This document shows, one piece after another, positions 11,332-21,730 of a DNA stretch of 64,000 nucleotides; position 1 is the first letter of the stretch; each line of letters opens with the position of its first letter. The position numbers were made by a program, and so were the translations under genes. Origin of the DNA: Tetragonia tetragonoides (lineage: Eukaryota > Streptophyta > Magnoliopsida > Caryophyllales > Aizoaceae); the NCBI GenBank assembly GCA_038025085.1, contig CM076147.1:3105001-3169000 (forward strand), read 5' to 3'. The notes under the pieces were generated by a model. It saw nothing but the letters and a program-made list of their open reading frames with translations, ran no database searches and was not told the DNA's origin.

Positions 11332-11647
11332 TGTTAGGTTTTTGATGTAGGATATTAGGCTAGGTAATTGTATGTTGGAGGAAGAGAGATGAATGCTAAG
11401 AGAGATGTGGAAAGATGATTGTATTGCTTGATACTCAAAATGCTTTACATCACCCCTATTTATAGTGGTGTAGGGTGGTAGACAATTCTCTAGATCTTTC
11501 TATGTCTAGAGTCTTCTTCATAATTATCCTAGACTATTATTCTAGATATTTCTAGGTAGACATTAATCTAGATGTGTCTAGGTAGGTATTAATCTAGATC
11601 TTTCTAGGCACTAAGCTTAGATATGATTTTTCTAGATTATTCTAACA
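11332..11647 (-). repeat. Copia 5' LTR
   Basis: This is the upstream LTR of the minus-strand element and carries the promoter TATA box used for transcription towards lower coordinates. It is followed on its right by the ATCGA target-site duplication. Confidence 0.93.
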
Positions 11648-11652
11648 ATCGA

Positions 11653-12883
11653 TTCTGTGATTGTTGAGAACTTAGTAAATCATTGCCCAATGAATAGAGT
11701 TTATTTTTGCCATTGAAAACAAAGAAAATTACAGCAAGCATCTTTTTTACGTACTGCCTCTAACCCAGAGTGAATAACTGCTTTCGTTTTTGTAACCTTC
11801 GATCATCCTATCATGTTATACTGCATTCTTGACAAGCTCGGGTGGAAATCAATTATAGAAACCTAATATCGTTCTGTCGTGGGTTCATGGTAATTAGTAA
11901 CAACTAACAAGTATTGCAAGGAATATGTGATAGAGGCATGTTTGAGACCCTCAAGGATGCTTCATCTGCTTGGAGAGACATGCTCTTTGCCAGTGGCAGG
12001 GAACATGTATAGAGATTGCGAATGGTCCTCCCAGAAGATCAACTTTCAATGATGGTACCTAATTGTGGAAATTGGGATGGCCAATGGAGGACACATGACG
12101 TTTTAACTACCTAACTGACCCAAAACCTCATGAAGATAGCAGCGCATGAGATTGCAAGGAATGAAGGAGTGAAGGTTCAGCATTGTATTCGGAATCCACC
12201 TTGGGTAATTTTAATATCAAAATAAACTATCAAATATTTTGATAAGGGAAGCATAAAGTGTTCATGATCCATAGTGACAACATATCTGGAAGGAAAAACT
12301 GCAGCATCTCCCCCCCCCCTCTCCAACAACATTGTAAATTCCAATGAGATTAGATATGCTACTACAGTAGAAAAATAAGTGTTACCTTCGTTATAAAGAA
12401 GGTAAATCAACATTTTAGCAATTGACAATAATTAGATAAAGCTACCACAAGAATTATAACCAACACAATGTAAACATAGTAGCATAACCCATTCCTACAG
12501 AGGACGCTTATCATACAAACAACATCTAAAGAGAAAATTCTCTAGCATATAACAATCACAGAAGTAAAAGCACTAAGCATGGCAAAGAACAACCAACAAC
12601 AATACTACATAGCGCTCAGCAACAATTTGTTTAACATATCAATAGTAAAACTTATTCATCATAAGTATGCTACCTTAATGGAAGTGAACCAATAACCATA
12701 AAACTATCCTACTCACTACCCTACCCATGAAGTCAGAACAATTATAACCACAATAAGAACATCACACATTAATAATTTATAGCAACTAGTGATAACCCAG
12801 TGGCAATGTACTAACAACCACAAAAACATCCTAACTATGAAGTCAGAACAATCATAAGCACAATAACACATCACACAATAATA
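11653..12883. other. intergenic, nothing recognised
   Basis: This continues the pre-insertion sequence interrupted by the Copia element. It is AT-rich, with repeated stretches of CACAATAA and TAACAACC character between 12430 and 12890, but no coding sequence that I can identify. Confidence 0.4.
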
Positions 12884-13711
12884 CTAATAGCTTAGCAACT
12901 TACTCCAGGATGAAGGCAATGAAGTAGGCCATGCAGGCATCACAAATGGAACAAGACACATAGTCCCAACCAAGCTTGAAAAAACCCCACAAGTCATAAC
13001 TTCTTTAGTCCGAACATTCAGACTAAGAAGCTCATCTTGAGCTTCGAAGAACACGATATCCGCTTCAAAAGGGTGGAGAAAGTTAGCCGGAGACACCTTT
13101 GGCGCCCTGCTACCAGAATAACTCTCATCACACTTAACATCACGTAATGATAACTTTATACACCAAATTCCATAATTCCCCTCCTTTTTTTATAATTCAT
13201 CATCCTCCACAAATTCAATGTCCCATCATCACAAGTCTCTAAGAACTGAATATACCCTCCCCCTACACCAATACACCTCCTTTTCTCCAAACCCTTAGTA
13301 TTAAAAGGCATCCTATACCCATCTGGAAACTCTATGAAACAACATTCATCTTGCTCATCCTTAGTACAACTAAATGCATCATTATCCCAAACAACCAGCC
13401 CATAACTCAAATCCATAAAAAACAAATGCCCATCAAACTCGAACCCGCCTTCGGACCTCTAAAAATGCATACCAAGCATATAACTCTCTCTCTTTCTCTC
13501 CCAAACCCCAGTCTTCGACGAATCGGTCAGCAATGTAGCCATTTTGACCCGATTAACGGCCGAAACTCCGCTACCACAAACTTCTCAATCATCCCAGACC
13601 CAGGCCCAGTACTGTTTCACCCGATTTGAGGGGGTCGAACACTGGGAAGATGCTTAGGTCTTGATACGAGGGTCCGGGTTGCTTCCCGCCTTCCGAATCG
13701 ACCTGGTAGTC
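12884..13711 (-). pseudogene. DUF1618-domain gene relic
   Basis: Read on the minus strand, pieces in different frames join into one DUF1618-like protein. They run QDLSIFPVFDPLKSGETVLG, MIEKFVVA, VNRVKMATLLTDSSKTGVWE, FDGHLFFMDLSYGLVVWDND, CFIEFPDGYRMPF, KRRCIGVGGGYIQFLE and WCIKLSLRDVKCDESYSG, and end in NFLHPFEADIVFFEAQDELL, SLNVRTKEV and VPFVMPAWP before a stop. That order (a GVWE/FDGxLxxxDLSxG core, a PxGxxxPF strand, then a C-terminal HPxxADIVFF...VRxKEV block) is typical of the family, whose function is unknown. A TGTGCAG acceptor at 13712-13718 marks the exon start. At least four indels break the frame (near 13600, 13575, 13455 and 13160). No 5' exon remains; a transposon boundary adjoins. 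Confidence 0.65.
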
Positions 13712-14758
13712 CTGCACAATGTCAACAAATGTAAACTACCTAGGTGGGTCGACCCCAGAAGACCCCTCCGATGGTAAAGTTAGAAAGAGTATCGTACGTG
13801 AGGTACTTTTGTGTAAGAGTAGGTAGGGTCAAATTTAGGGCGTGGCGATTTGATTTAGTGATTGATTGCAAGGATCACATCTGAAGGACACAGTGTCAGA
13901 GCAGAATGTCAGAGGATTCTCTCTCTATTGCCTCAATCAGCGTGAATGTTCTATGAATGGAAAATCTTACCCTTGCCTTGATTTCAGTGCAGGTATTTGT
14001 AGGGCAAAATTCGGCTAGCCTCGCGAATGAATAGCAGCCACGTAGCCTCGTCCGTATGTTCCTCTCTAAGTCGGCTTAGAGAGGGAGGTCAAGTGAGCTT
14101 TGGTACGACCCCCTGAGGAGGCTCCACATCAGGGGTAGCACAACTGGTGTCGTCACTCTGTCCTTGGGGCCTGGGAAGAGTGGGCGCCAAGGCATTTGTC
14201 AATCTCCAGAGAATATCCGTTCATTACACATGCTGGCGTCATCTTTGTGTTTATAGAAATCTTTTGGGTCGATTCCTGTATCGGTCGACCATTCACAGTC
14301 TCCTGTGAGCATAATGTCGATCTTCTGGTCAACGTATATCTTTCAGCCGATGCAGATCTTCTCGGGTCTGGCTGGGATGTCGAGTGATGGTTGAGAGACT
14401 CCTTGACCTGGGACCGCTGTTTGAGGTAAGGAGTCGATGTTCCTGGGTCGATGATGGCTTTGGCTTTGCTTAGGGCCGAGACCATATTTCCGTAGTGAGG
14501 ACAGGGGTCGACTGTGCGACCCTCGATATTTTGGGAATATCATTTTGCCCTTACATCTTAGCAGGGGGAGGATTATTTCCCATCGAGTCCTGCTGAGATG
14601 TGGTTGGCTTGTTGATGCGTCATTTCTCTATTGGGCCCTTAATTCGGACCCATGTTCCACTTGGACTGGCCTCTTTGTCGGGATGGAAAGTCAATGGACA
14701 TAGTTGGGCCGTCCATCTGTCAGTTATGTAGAAACCGTGTTTTCTAGGTTTCTTGGTC

Positions 14759-14766
14759 TATAAATA
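14759..14766 (+). promoter_or_regulatory. TATA box of the PF04195-type gene
   Basis: TATAAATA stands 209 bp upstream of ATG 14975 and is followed by a TC-rich leader. Confidence 0.5.
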
Positions 14767-14974
14767 GTCAGAGCCTGCCTCATTTTCTTCTCCTCATTTC
14801 TGCTATTTGATTTTCTAGAGAGAGAAAGTGAGTCTTTGCGAATTTGGTTCCTCTTCGGTTGCTTCGTTCGTTGTTTGTTCGATCTACCATTGCTGAGTCG
14901 TCCTCCTTCTTCCATAAGGTATAACGTTCTCTTTTTTGGTATTTTTCCCGTCTGTGTTTATTTATTTTACTTTC

Positions 14975-17817
14975 ATGTCGATGTCTTCGCCCATTGATGT
15001 ATCGTCGGGGTCTGATGGCTCGCCTGAGGCATCTCGACCAGGAGCTTGGGTATCTTTCTCTGAAAGTTCCGGTCGGGGTTCGTCTAGTCATGGGCCTGGC
15101 CCGTCGCTTGAGGAGTCTTGCCCTCATTCTTCGAGTGATCCAATTCCCCCGATTCCGCTGGAGTTTCCCTTTTCTGAGTTTCGTCCAGGTTTTGAATGGT
15201 TGAGCCCGGACGAACTGCTTCTTCCGGACTGGGTCACTCCGTTCCGGATTTGGGAGGAGTCTTGGTATGCCAAGGTCCTGTCAGACCCCGACATTCCCTG
15301 AGGCTTCAAACAGGATGTTTTGAATGTCTTTCAAATAAGTGTAGCGTTGGGAGAGATCCTTGTTTTAAATAGGGTCGAACCCTTACGCTCTGTCTCTCCC
15401 CTACAGGGAGACGAAGACGAGATGTCGAAGGCTCGTTTTAAACAAACCTACCGTTCGGGCAAAGGGGGTCTTGATTGTCCCTCTCCTATGAGTGACTTCG
15501 AGCAGATAGGAGGACGACTTTTCTGCCCTCATATTATGAAGTATGTCTTTGCCCCTCAACTATCTTTTCTTGTGTTTCCATTGTCGTCCTGCTGCCAATT
15601 TTGACCCCTTTCACTTGTTCATTTTGTAGGGAGTATAGAGAAAAGAGTTCTTCTGGGCAGATGGTAGGCCAGTCTAGTGCTTCGGGCATTTTGCCCGATT
15701 ATTTAGCTGACCGGTTAGCTCGATCTACCGACCATACGGCTAGTACTTCTGACTCGCCTGGTAGTGTACCCGGGCCGGTTGGGTCGGATCATGGGGAGGC
15801 TGGGACCTCTCATGATTCTTTGGAAGATGGTAAGATCAGGACCGAGGGCTTTCCCCCGGTTGAGGAGGAAGATCCTATCTTCATTCTTCGGAGGAGGAGA
15901 AGAAGAAGAAGAAGAAGTCGAGGTCTAGCAGGAAAAAGGCTTCCCCGACTTCAGAGACTCTGGTGGAGACGGAAGAGGTCGACCATGGGGACACGGAGAT
16001 GGAGCCCGGCCAAGACCCCGTATAGGAGGATCCAGCGGATAGGGGGTCGAATCGGGGAAGAAAGTCAACGTTGTTCCCATCCATCTGAAACGGTCGGTCT
16101 GGGTCGGCAGGTCGATGGAGGATATTGATTTGTTGGCGGAACGCTACCATTTGCCCACGGGGATGTCTTTTATCCGCCCCGACAAGTCGGAGGGGTGTCA
16201 CCCTGTTCCGCCACATAGCATTCCCTTCTCCATGAAGGTTCTTGATGAGGGTTTGAAGTTTCCCCTTCCTCGCCTCATCAATAGAATAGTGGGTCTCCTG
16301 GACATTCACTATTTCCAGCTTCAAGCGAACTCGTGGAGGTCGTTGATAGGTCTGGCGGCAGCGGCTCATGTACATAAATTGGAGGTGACAGATGCGGTGT
16401 TGCGTCAGCTGTATACCCGGGCGCAGTCGACCAAACTCGGGACTTGGTACTTGAGCCCTAGGAAGGGCTTTTCCATGTGCCGATCCTTGAGCAATGTCAC
16501 CCTGTGGAAGGAAAACTTCCTGTTTCTGCATTGTGAGAAGGGATGGGATGGAGAGTGTCTTCCTTGGAGGGAGGGTTATTTGGAGGAGGTAGGTGATAGG
16601 TTGTTTGGCCTAAAGCGTGAGGCTTTGAACACCTTGTCCACCGCCGAGCGCAGAACTGTGGAGTATTTCTACCACCCTAACAGCAATGAGGGTATGTGTG
16701 AGGGAGTTAAAGCCCCTCCCCACTGGAGGATTGAGAAGTCTTGGTTTTCTAATGAAGCTTTCTTGGTCTTCGTGGGTTTTAGGTCGACCATAACTCATGG
16801 TAAAACGACCCTGTTTTTAGTTTTCTTTTGCTTCGAGTCTGCCCGTTGATCGATGATTTTTGTCTAATTTCTTTTCTTTTTATTTTTGAGAGGCTGCTCT
16901 CGTCGAGTTGTTGAACATGCCGGATGGAGAGAAAATGGTGGCTAGGATGACCTCTAAAGCTTTTCTCGGAGCTTTTGAGGACACAGTCGAGGGTCAGAAT
17001 GCCCTGGCTTTGGTAACCAAGTTTTTTCTTGCTTGTCTGTTGTAGTCGATTTTCCCATAGCTGGTACTGATGATTTCCTTACTTCCACAACCTCCCAAGA
17101 AGAAAAAGGCGGCAGTCCATAGGAGGAGGGTCGGGTCTTTGCCGAGGAAAGAAAGTTCCTCGTCTAAAGCTGTATCTGGGGGAGATCCCCCTCCCAAGAA
17201 GAGATCGAGCAATGAGGCCCTAGCATCTTTTGAGAGGGCTTCTCCTTCAAAGAAGAAAAAAGTCGTCCCTGTTGGCAAAGGGCCGATTCCAATGAACCAG
17301 CCTGCTGCTAACACCTAGGGAGTAGTTACCCCTCGTGTCGAGGCTCTGAAAGTGGATGCTATTTCTTCCACTTCTATTGTAGAGGGAGTACTCTCTCTGC
17401 CCAGCTTGAAGAGTATCGATGAAATGGTGGTGGTAAGGTCCACTCGGAGGGACAACAATGAGTTCACGGGCCAGGCGACATTGTGAGCAGGCAAGGCCCT
17501 GAAGGCCATGTCCTCAAAATGCATGCTTTCATGGACGCTCTTCCGGCCGAGCAGGCCAAGATTGCAGAGGCCGTCTACCCCAACCTCTTCCACGAGCGAG
17601 ACATAGAGCAAGTATCCTTGGAGGTGGGGTCGACTGATGCCGTAACGACCCTTTTGAGGCGTATGGCCATAAGCCGGTTGAAGGTATCTTCACGACTTTT
17701 TTCTTTGTCTGTTTTTGACTGATTCTGTAGGTTGTTAATCCTTCTTGTTTGCTTCTTTCAGGATGACATCCTCCTGAGCGCGACGATCAAGGAGTCGGAA
17801 ACATCTCCCCGACCGGA
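14975..17817 (+). pseudogene. PF04195-type transposon protein, intron-containing, disabled and truncated
   Basis: ATG 14975 opens a Ser-rich N-terminus (SSGSDGSPEASRPG) that continues through an in-frame TGA at 15299-15301 to a GT at 15541. An 89-bp intron ends at AG 15629 and restores the frame as MK-EYREKSSSG. A Lys-rich tract near 15890 (KKKKKK) is frameshifted, and stops follow before 16115. The best part, 16115-16797, reads LLAERYHLPTGMSFIRPDKS, then EGLKFPLPRLINRIVGLLDI, then QLQANSWRSLIGLAAA, matching the PF04195 core. Further exons are likely after introns at 16798-16891 and about 17009-17059, with basic coiled-coil-like text (PPKKKKAAVHRRRV), and the last one, DDILLSATIKESET, ends at 17817 where unrelated antisense sequence begins. 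The family role is unknown; despite its name it has no catalytic evidence as a transposase. Confidence 0.6.
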
Positions 17818-18514
17818 GTATGAAAGGTGTTGGTCGTATTCCACAACCTCTCCAACAAACCCTGAGCAATGATCCTAGGCGCTCTAGAGGAAAAAGGAGG
17901 AACTAAAGACATAAAATGCTCAAAACCCGCAGCCACAATCTGTTCCCGGACTGCCAGGGATAAAGACTCACGGATAAGGGTCGAATTCGTGGTGGGCCCA
18001 TAAGCCTGCACAACATCTCCAACCTCCTACTATTCGACATACAAGAAAATTTCACATGAATGAACTAAGTACAACAATATTCTACGTGTGAAAATTCAAG
18101 ATCAGCTAATCTACCGCAAAGTCTGTACATATGCTAATACTACTCAGATAACTACCAATCTAGCTAAATCCTAATTTGTTCGTGTGCCGAAGCACTAAAA
18201 GTTCAATACGGTTCAATATAGTTCAATACGGTTCAGTTCAACTACTACGAAGTAGTAAAAAAATAAAATACAAAAAATACTTGGGTCAATGAAGACACAT
18301 GCTCATGCCTATCCAACAGAAAAGAACTACGATCCCAAGGTTGTTTGGGTCGTTACTCTCGTCACATAGAAAGGTCCTCAAACATGAAAACCCCGTCCTC
18401 ATGACGTGGTGGAAATCTCCAACCTGGAGCAAACCCAGTACGGAAAAGGTTCCTCCGTTGCTCATCCTCAGTCATCTGAGCCTTCCCACGACCACCTCCT
18501 CTCTTTGGAGGCAT
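17787..18514 (-). pseudogene. plant-mobile-domain (PMD) protein, N-terminal fragment, antisense to a Tat-like element
   Basis: ATG 18514 starts MPPKRGGGRGKAQMTEDEQR and FRTGFAPGWRFPPRHEDG, ending near a GTGAC donor at about 18362. After an intron, 18011-17787 reads MQAYGPTTNSTLIRES, then FEHFMSLVPPFSSRAPRI, then AQGLLERLWNTTNTFHTPVG. The LxERLWxTTNTFHxPxGE string is the N-terminal hallmark of the plant mobile domain, found both in MAIN/MAIL-type host proteins and in extra ORFs of plant retrotransposons. The rest of the domain is absent: sequence of the PF04195-type gene begins at once. It lies antisense to, and 1.7 kb upstream of, the plus-strand LTR at 20223, the same relation seen at 54743-60196. 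It is inferred to be an element ORF rather than a host gene. Confidence 0.6.
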
Positions 18515-18784
18515 AGTTGGGCAGTTTCAAATTTTCTCTCTCCTCAAGGGGTCAAAGTTATTACTACATATTCGCAAGTTACAAGCTCTTAATCAACAAT
18601 GCAAGCAAGAATTCAGAAACTATACATGAAAATAATCAAGTAAGCAACAAAATTGGTCAAGAATTGGACTTACCCACAAAAGCTCCAAGCCTCCCTCAAA
18701 CAATGGCGCTCGACGGAGAGGAAGAAGAAGAAGTGATTTTGGCAACAAAAAATAAAAATACGACGCAACTCGCAAAATAGCCTA

Positions 18785-18900
18785 GCCAAAGACAAGGCCC
18801 AACCGCTAGCAGCTGCGCCCTTAGCCGCTAACTGCTGTGCCTGGTCCTGGGCCTAGATGCTAGCAGCTGCCACCCAGCCCAACTCGGCTGTGTGGGCTTC
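18785..18900 (-). repeat. GC-rich block of CCGCT/AGC inverted motifs upstream of the antisense PMD ORF
   Basis: The block has CCGCTAGCAGCTGCGCCC, TTAGCCGCTAACTGC and GATGCTAGCAGCTGCC in close succession, in otherwise AT-rich DNA. It lies 270-390 bp upstream of ATG 18514 on the minus strand. Similar blocks occur in the LTRs at 20590-20720 and 22100-22170, so it probably came from the same family. Confidence 0.55.
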
Positions 18901-19139
18901 ACACGTGGGCGCCCCTATTTCCACTTTAGCAGATCAAATTCCATGCAAACGTACTTTAGGCGATATTCTTCAAGTGCGCGGGCTTATTTTAAAATTTTGA
19001 CGTTCAAAACTCTACAGATCAGTCTCACGACAGTTCGCTTCACAATGCAAAGGCCTCATTGGGTAAAACTAACCATTTGTTTTGCAGGCCCCCCAAATGC
19101 GTAAGCCTAGTCTCACGTATTTATTTTCTAACACTACTT

Positions 19140-19410
19140 TTTTAACGCTAGATGTTGTGCTAATTTATTATTTTGTGTAGGAATGGATTTTCCGCAAAAT
19201 ACATTTGTTTAACGCTAAATACTGTGCTAATTTCTTATTTTGTGCAATAATGGATTTTCTGCAAAATACATTTATTTAGCGTTAAATATTGTGCTAATTT
19301 CTTATTTTGTGCAGGAGTAGATTTTCCGCAAAATACATTTGTTTAGTGCTAAATATTGTGCTAATGTCTTATTTCGTGCAAGAATGAGTTTTTCCCGGAA
19401 TACACTTCGC
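19140..19410 (+). repeat. tandem array, 67-bp period, about four copies
   Basis: The motif GCTAAATA(T/C)TGTGCTAAT followed by TTATTTTGTGCA and TTTTCCGCAAAATACATTTG recurs at 19145, 19212, 19279 and 19346, exactly 67 bp apart. The copies differ by a few substitutions each. Confidence 0.85.
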
Positions 19411-19715
19411 TAGCTCTAAGTTCAATTCTAGTTCATTTTTGAATAGGGACAGACTCCCTTAGTTTCATTAGCTAGTTCAAAGCTAGCTCATTTTAAATAG
19501 GGAAAGGCTCCCTCTGTTTCGCTAGCGGCTAAGTTCAAAGCTAGCTCATTTTGAATAGGTTCAAGCTCTCTTAGTTTCGCTAACTTTAAGTTCAAAGCTA
19601 GTTAATTTTAAATAGGGATAGGCTCCCTTGGTTTCGCTAGCTCTAAGTTCAAAGCTAGCTCTATTTTTTGGATAGGGACAGGCTCCCTCAATTTCGCTGG
19701 CTCTAAGTTCAATGC
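19405..19715 (+). repeat. tandem array, about 60-bp period, about six copies
   Basis: Units run TTTCGCTAGCTCTAAGTTCA, then AAGCTAGCTCATTTT, then AATAGGGACAGGCTCCCT. Starts fall near 19405, 19463, 19522, 19578, 19635 and 19693, with indels between units. The array follows the 67-bp array directly and is unrelated to it in sequence. Confidence 0.8.
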
Positions 19716-19730
19716 TAGGTCTATGTTGTG

Positions 19731-19905
19731 TCTGTTAATGATTCCTTAACCAATTATACTGTCCTTTTATATTGTGTTAGTCAATGATTGCCTAGCCAAT
19801 TATATTGTTCTTTTGTGCTGTGTCAATCAATGATTGCCTAACCAATTATACTGTCCTTTTGTGATGTTTCAGTCAATGATTCTTTAAGCTAAGGCATTTA
19901 AACTG
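19731..19905 (+). repeat. tandem array, 46-bp period, about four copies
   Basis: TCAATGATTGCC followed by TA(A/G)CCAATTATA(C/T)TGT and CTTTTGTG repeats at 19735, 19781, 19827 and 19873, exactly 46 bp apart. This is the third different array in 0.8 kb. Confidence 0.85.
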
Positions 19906-20207
19906 TTCATGTTATTTTCCATCTACAACCGATCACACACAAAACCCGTGGTTGCGTTCTCTCGCTAACCTTTTTATTTTCTCTGAATACAGTTCTTCTG
20001 CAGTCGTCGATACCCAACCGCGAGCGTGTGTCACTACTAACCATTACCTTTATTTTTAGAGATGGGATCTTAGCATCCACCGAGCGCATTTCAATCAAGG
20101 TTTGCCTAATTTGCATTCATATATTACACACTCACACACTAATTGCACGTTAGCACGCTGCATGTCGCCTTAAAAATACTTTGATCATCGCTTTACTCAA
20201 GCTCGAT

Positions 20208-20222
20208 CAAATTGGGGACTTC
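20208..20222 (+). promoter_or_regulatory. Tat-like polypurine tract
   Basis: CAAATTGGGGACTTC sits immediately upstream of the LTR start TGTAGACGCC. The G-rich run ending in CTTC before TGTAGA recurs, altered, at the 58.66-kb LTR. Confidence 0.65.
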
Positions 20223-21730
20223 TGTAGACGCCAAAAAAGTGTTGTCAGACTCCTCCATAAAAGCCCGGTGATGAAATGAGTAACATTATATGTACCTGTT
20301 TTATTTTTAGATTAGATAGGTAAATAACGTTACAAGGTCTCTAAAATAGACATTTCATTTCCTCTCCATTCAATAGCCCCTTTCAAGAGCTTTCCATCCA
20401 CACCTCTTAAGCCCCATTCCAACTCCGAGGGCAAAATCGTCTTTTTGCGCCCTTAGGGGAAAATCCGTCTTTTGACATCTCAAGGGTTCCCTCTGAAAAA
20501 TAAAGTCTCAAAAAGGACCAGATACACAATTCTACATTGCTTGTTGGCTCCGTAAAGGATCTTGCTCCGTAAAGGATCTCTTATCCTTTACGGTAGCCGC
20601 TAGCGGCTAAGCCCTTATCCAAGAGTGGCTTCCAAGGCTTAGCAGCTAACGACTAAGCGCAGAACAAGGCTTAGCCGCTTGCGACTACGCCCCTTCTTAG
20701 CCGCAGCCGCTAGTGCGCTTGTCCTTCTATTGACAGCTCATTTCCCTGACTTCACGTGCACGACTCTCTCTTTTGGTAGGCCGGTACCCTACTTCCTCCA
20801 CTATATAAACAACCATCCGCCCCTCATTTCAAACTGCTCAGTCTTCCATAGATAACAAGTTCACAAGAACCAACCTCTTGTTCTAGCTTTTCTCTCTCTA
20901 TTTCTTATCCCTCCTGGAGACCTTATTTGCTAATAATCAACCTTATCCACAATAATCTTTGCTAATAAGTCTAACGATTCAGGTACTAAACTCCTGAAGG
21001 CTCAAATCAACTTTATTGCTTTCTTTATTGCTTTCCAACTTGTCAAAATGTAGACCTCATGCAAATCATGTAATTTATTGCTTTGTAAGTATTGCTTGTA
21101 GATCATGTACAATCAATGTACTGTCGTTGTAATGCTCAAATTGCCAATCGAATGCATGTTCACAAAGTGGGTAACTAACAATGTTTTGATCTTTTTGATC
21201 AACCAATTAATAGTCTAATTTAGGATTGTTAATCGGATTTGTGTGGAAATTATGTCATTAACATTTTAAGCAAACTTGAGTTAGTAGAGGCCGTTATTTT
21301 AAACGGGCGAGTTGGGTGCCTAACACCTTCCCTCCTCGTACCGTCGCCCCCGAACCCTCATTCTTGGTACTCATATGTTCTGTATGAGCGGGAGTATTTC
21401 TAAAAACATGACTAGTTCGATTTTCTAGCTATTAGGTCGTCCCTTCGATTTTCCCTTTCGATAAAGCGCTAGTAGCAGAATTCTGGGTCCTTTCATGGTT
21501 TTTCTTCAATTCAACTCTTTCAAATAATTTTCTAACTCAACCATTTTGATTTGTCACCCTGACATCATCTGACGGAATCATAGGCTACAGGTCGCCTCGC
21601 CAGATAAGAGTATTCATAACCATTTTGATAGGTACGAGCAACGGGGTGTACAATCGTCGATCAGCGCGACATCATCCCTTTACGGTATGAGTGGACTTTG
21701 GCCACATATATAGTTTCTTTTTTAATGAAG
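20223..21730 (+). repeat. Tat/Ogre-like Gypsy LTR, plus strand
   Basis: The LTR starts TGTAGACGCC. A GC-rich block of CCGCTAGCGG-type motifs lies at 20590-20720, about 90-210 bp before a TATA box (TATATAAAC at 20802-20810). The U5-like part contains GGGTGCCTAACACCTTCCC and GTCGCCCCCGAACCC at 21312-21355, wording typical of Tat/Ogre LTRs. The right end was not found and the boundary with the inverted LTR is approximate. Being downstream of a polypurine tract, it is the 3' LTR of the element whose interior lies to the left. Confidence 0.65.
20802..20810 (+). promoter_or_regulatory. LTR TATA box
   Basis: TATATAAAC is followed by a C-rich leader and TTCAAACTGCTCAGTC, consistent with the transcription start of a retroelement LTR. 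Confidence 0.5.

Larger units (their letters stand above)
7966..11647 (-). mobile_element. Ty1/Copia LTR retrotransposon, internally deleted, recent insertion
   Basis: The element is bounded by two 316-bp direct LTRs (7966-8281 and 11332-11647) that differ at one base by my alignment. They start TGTTAG and end TAACA, and a perfect 5-bp duplication ATCGA flanks them (7961-7965 and 11648-11652). On the minus strand the order is LTR, initiator-Met tRNA primer site, gag with two zinc knuckles, protease, integrase, a reverse-transcriptase start fused to the RNase H end, polypurine tract and LTR. Integrase before reverse transcriptase marks it as Copia. The coding part carries at least two nonsense codons, a frame disturbance over the knuckles and a deletion of most of RT and RNase H, so it cannot be autonomous. 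The near-identical LTRs imply it was mobilised recently by enzymes from another element. Confidence 0.93.
13713..17817 (+). mobile_element. transposon segment carrying a PF04195-type gene
   Basis: The plus-strand segment between the DUF1618 relic and an antisense plant-mobile-domain fragment has a leader (13713-14758), a TATA box, and an intron-containing gene with a domain I recognise as PF04195 (putative gypsy-type transposon protein). Left and right boundaries are inferred from the abrupt change of content, and no terminal repeats were found. PF04195 proteins have been reported as extra ORFs of plant Ty3/Gypsy elements, so this may be part of a larger Tat-like element that also owns the LTR at 20223. 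Confidence 0.55.

Noticed and set aside
15881..16531. Minus-strand frame of 216 codons opposite the PF04195-type gene
   Set aside because: It mirrors the recognisable plus-strand domain and resembles no family, so it is a shadow frame.
13713..17817. Reading the PF04195-type protein as an active transposase
   Set aside because: The domain name is historical; no catalytic motif is visible and the gene is interrupted by stops and frameshifts.
19140..19905. CRISPR-like array
   Set aside because: The repeats are contiguous tandem units without unique spacers and this is plant DNA; they are ordinary tandem arrays.
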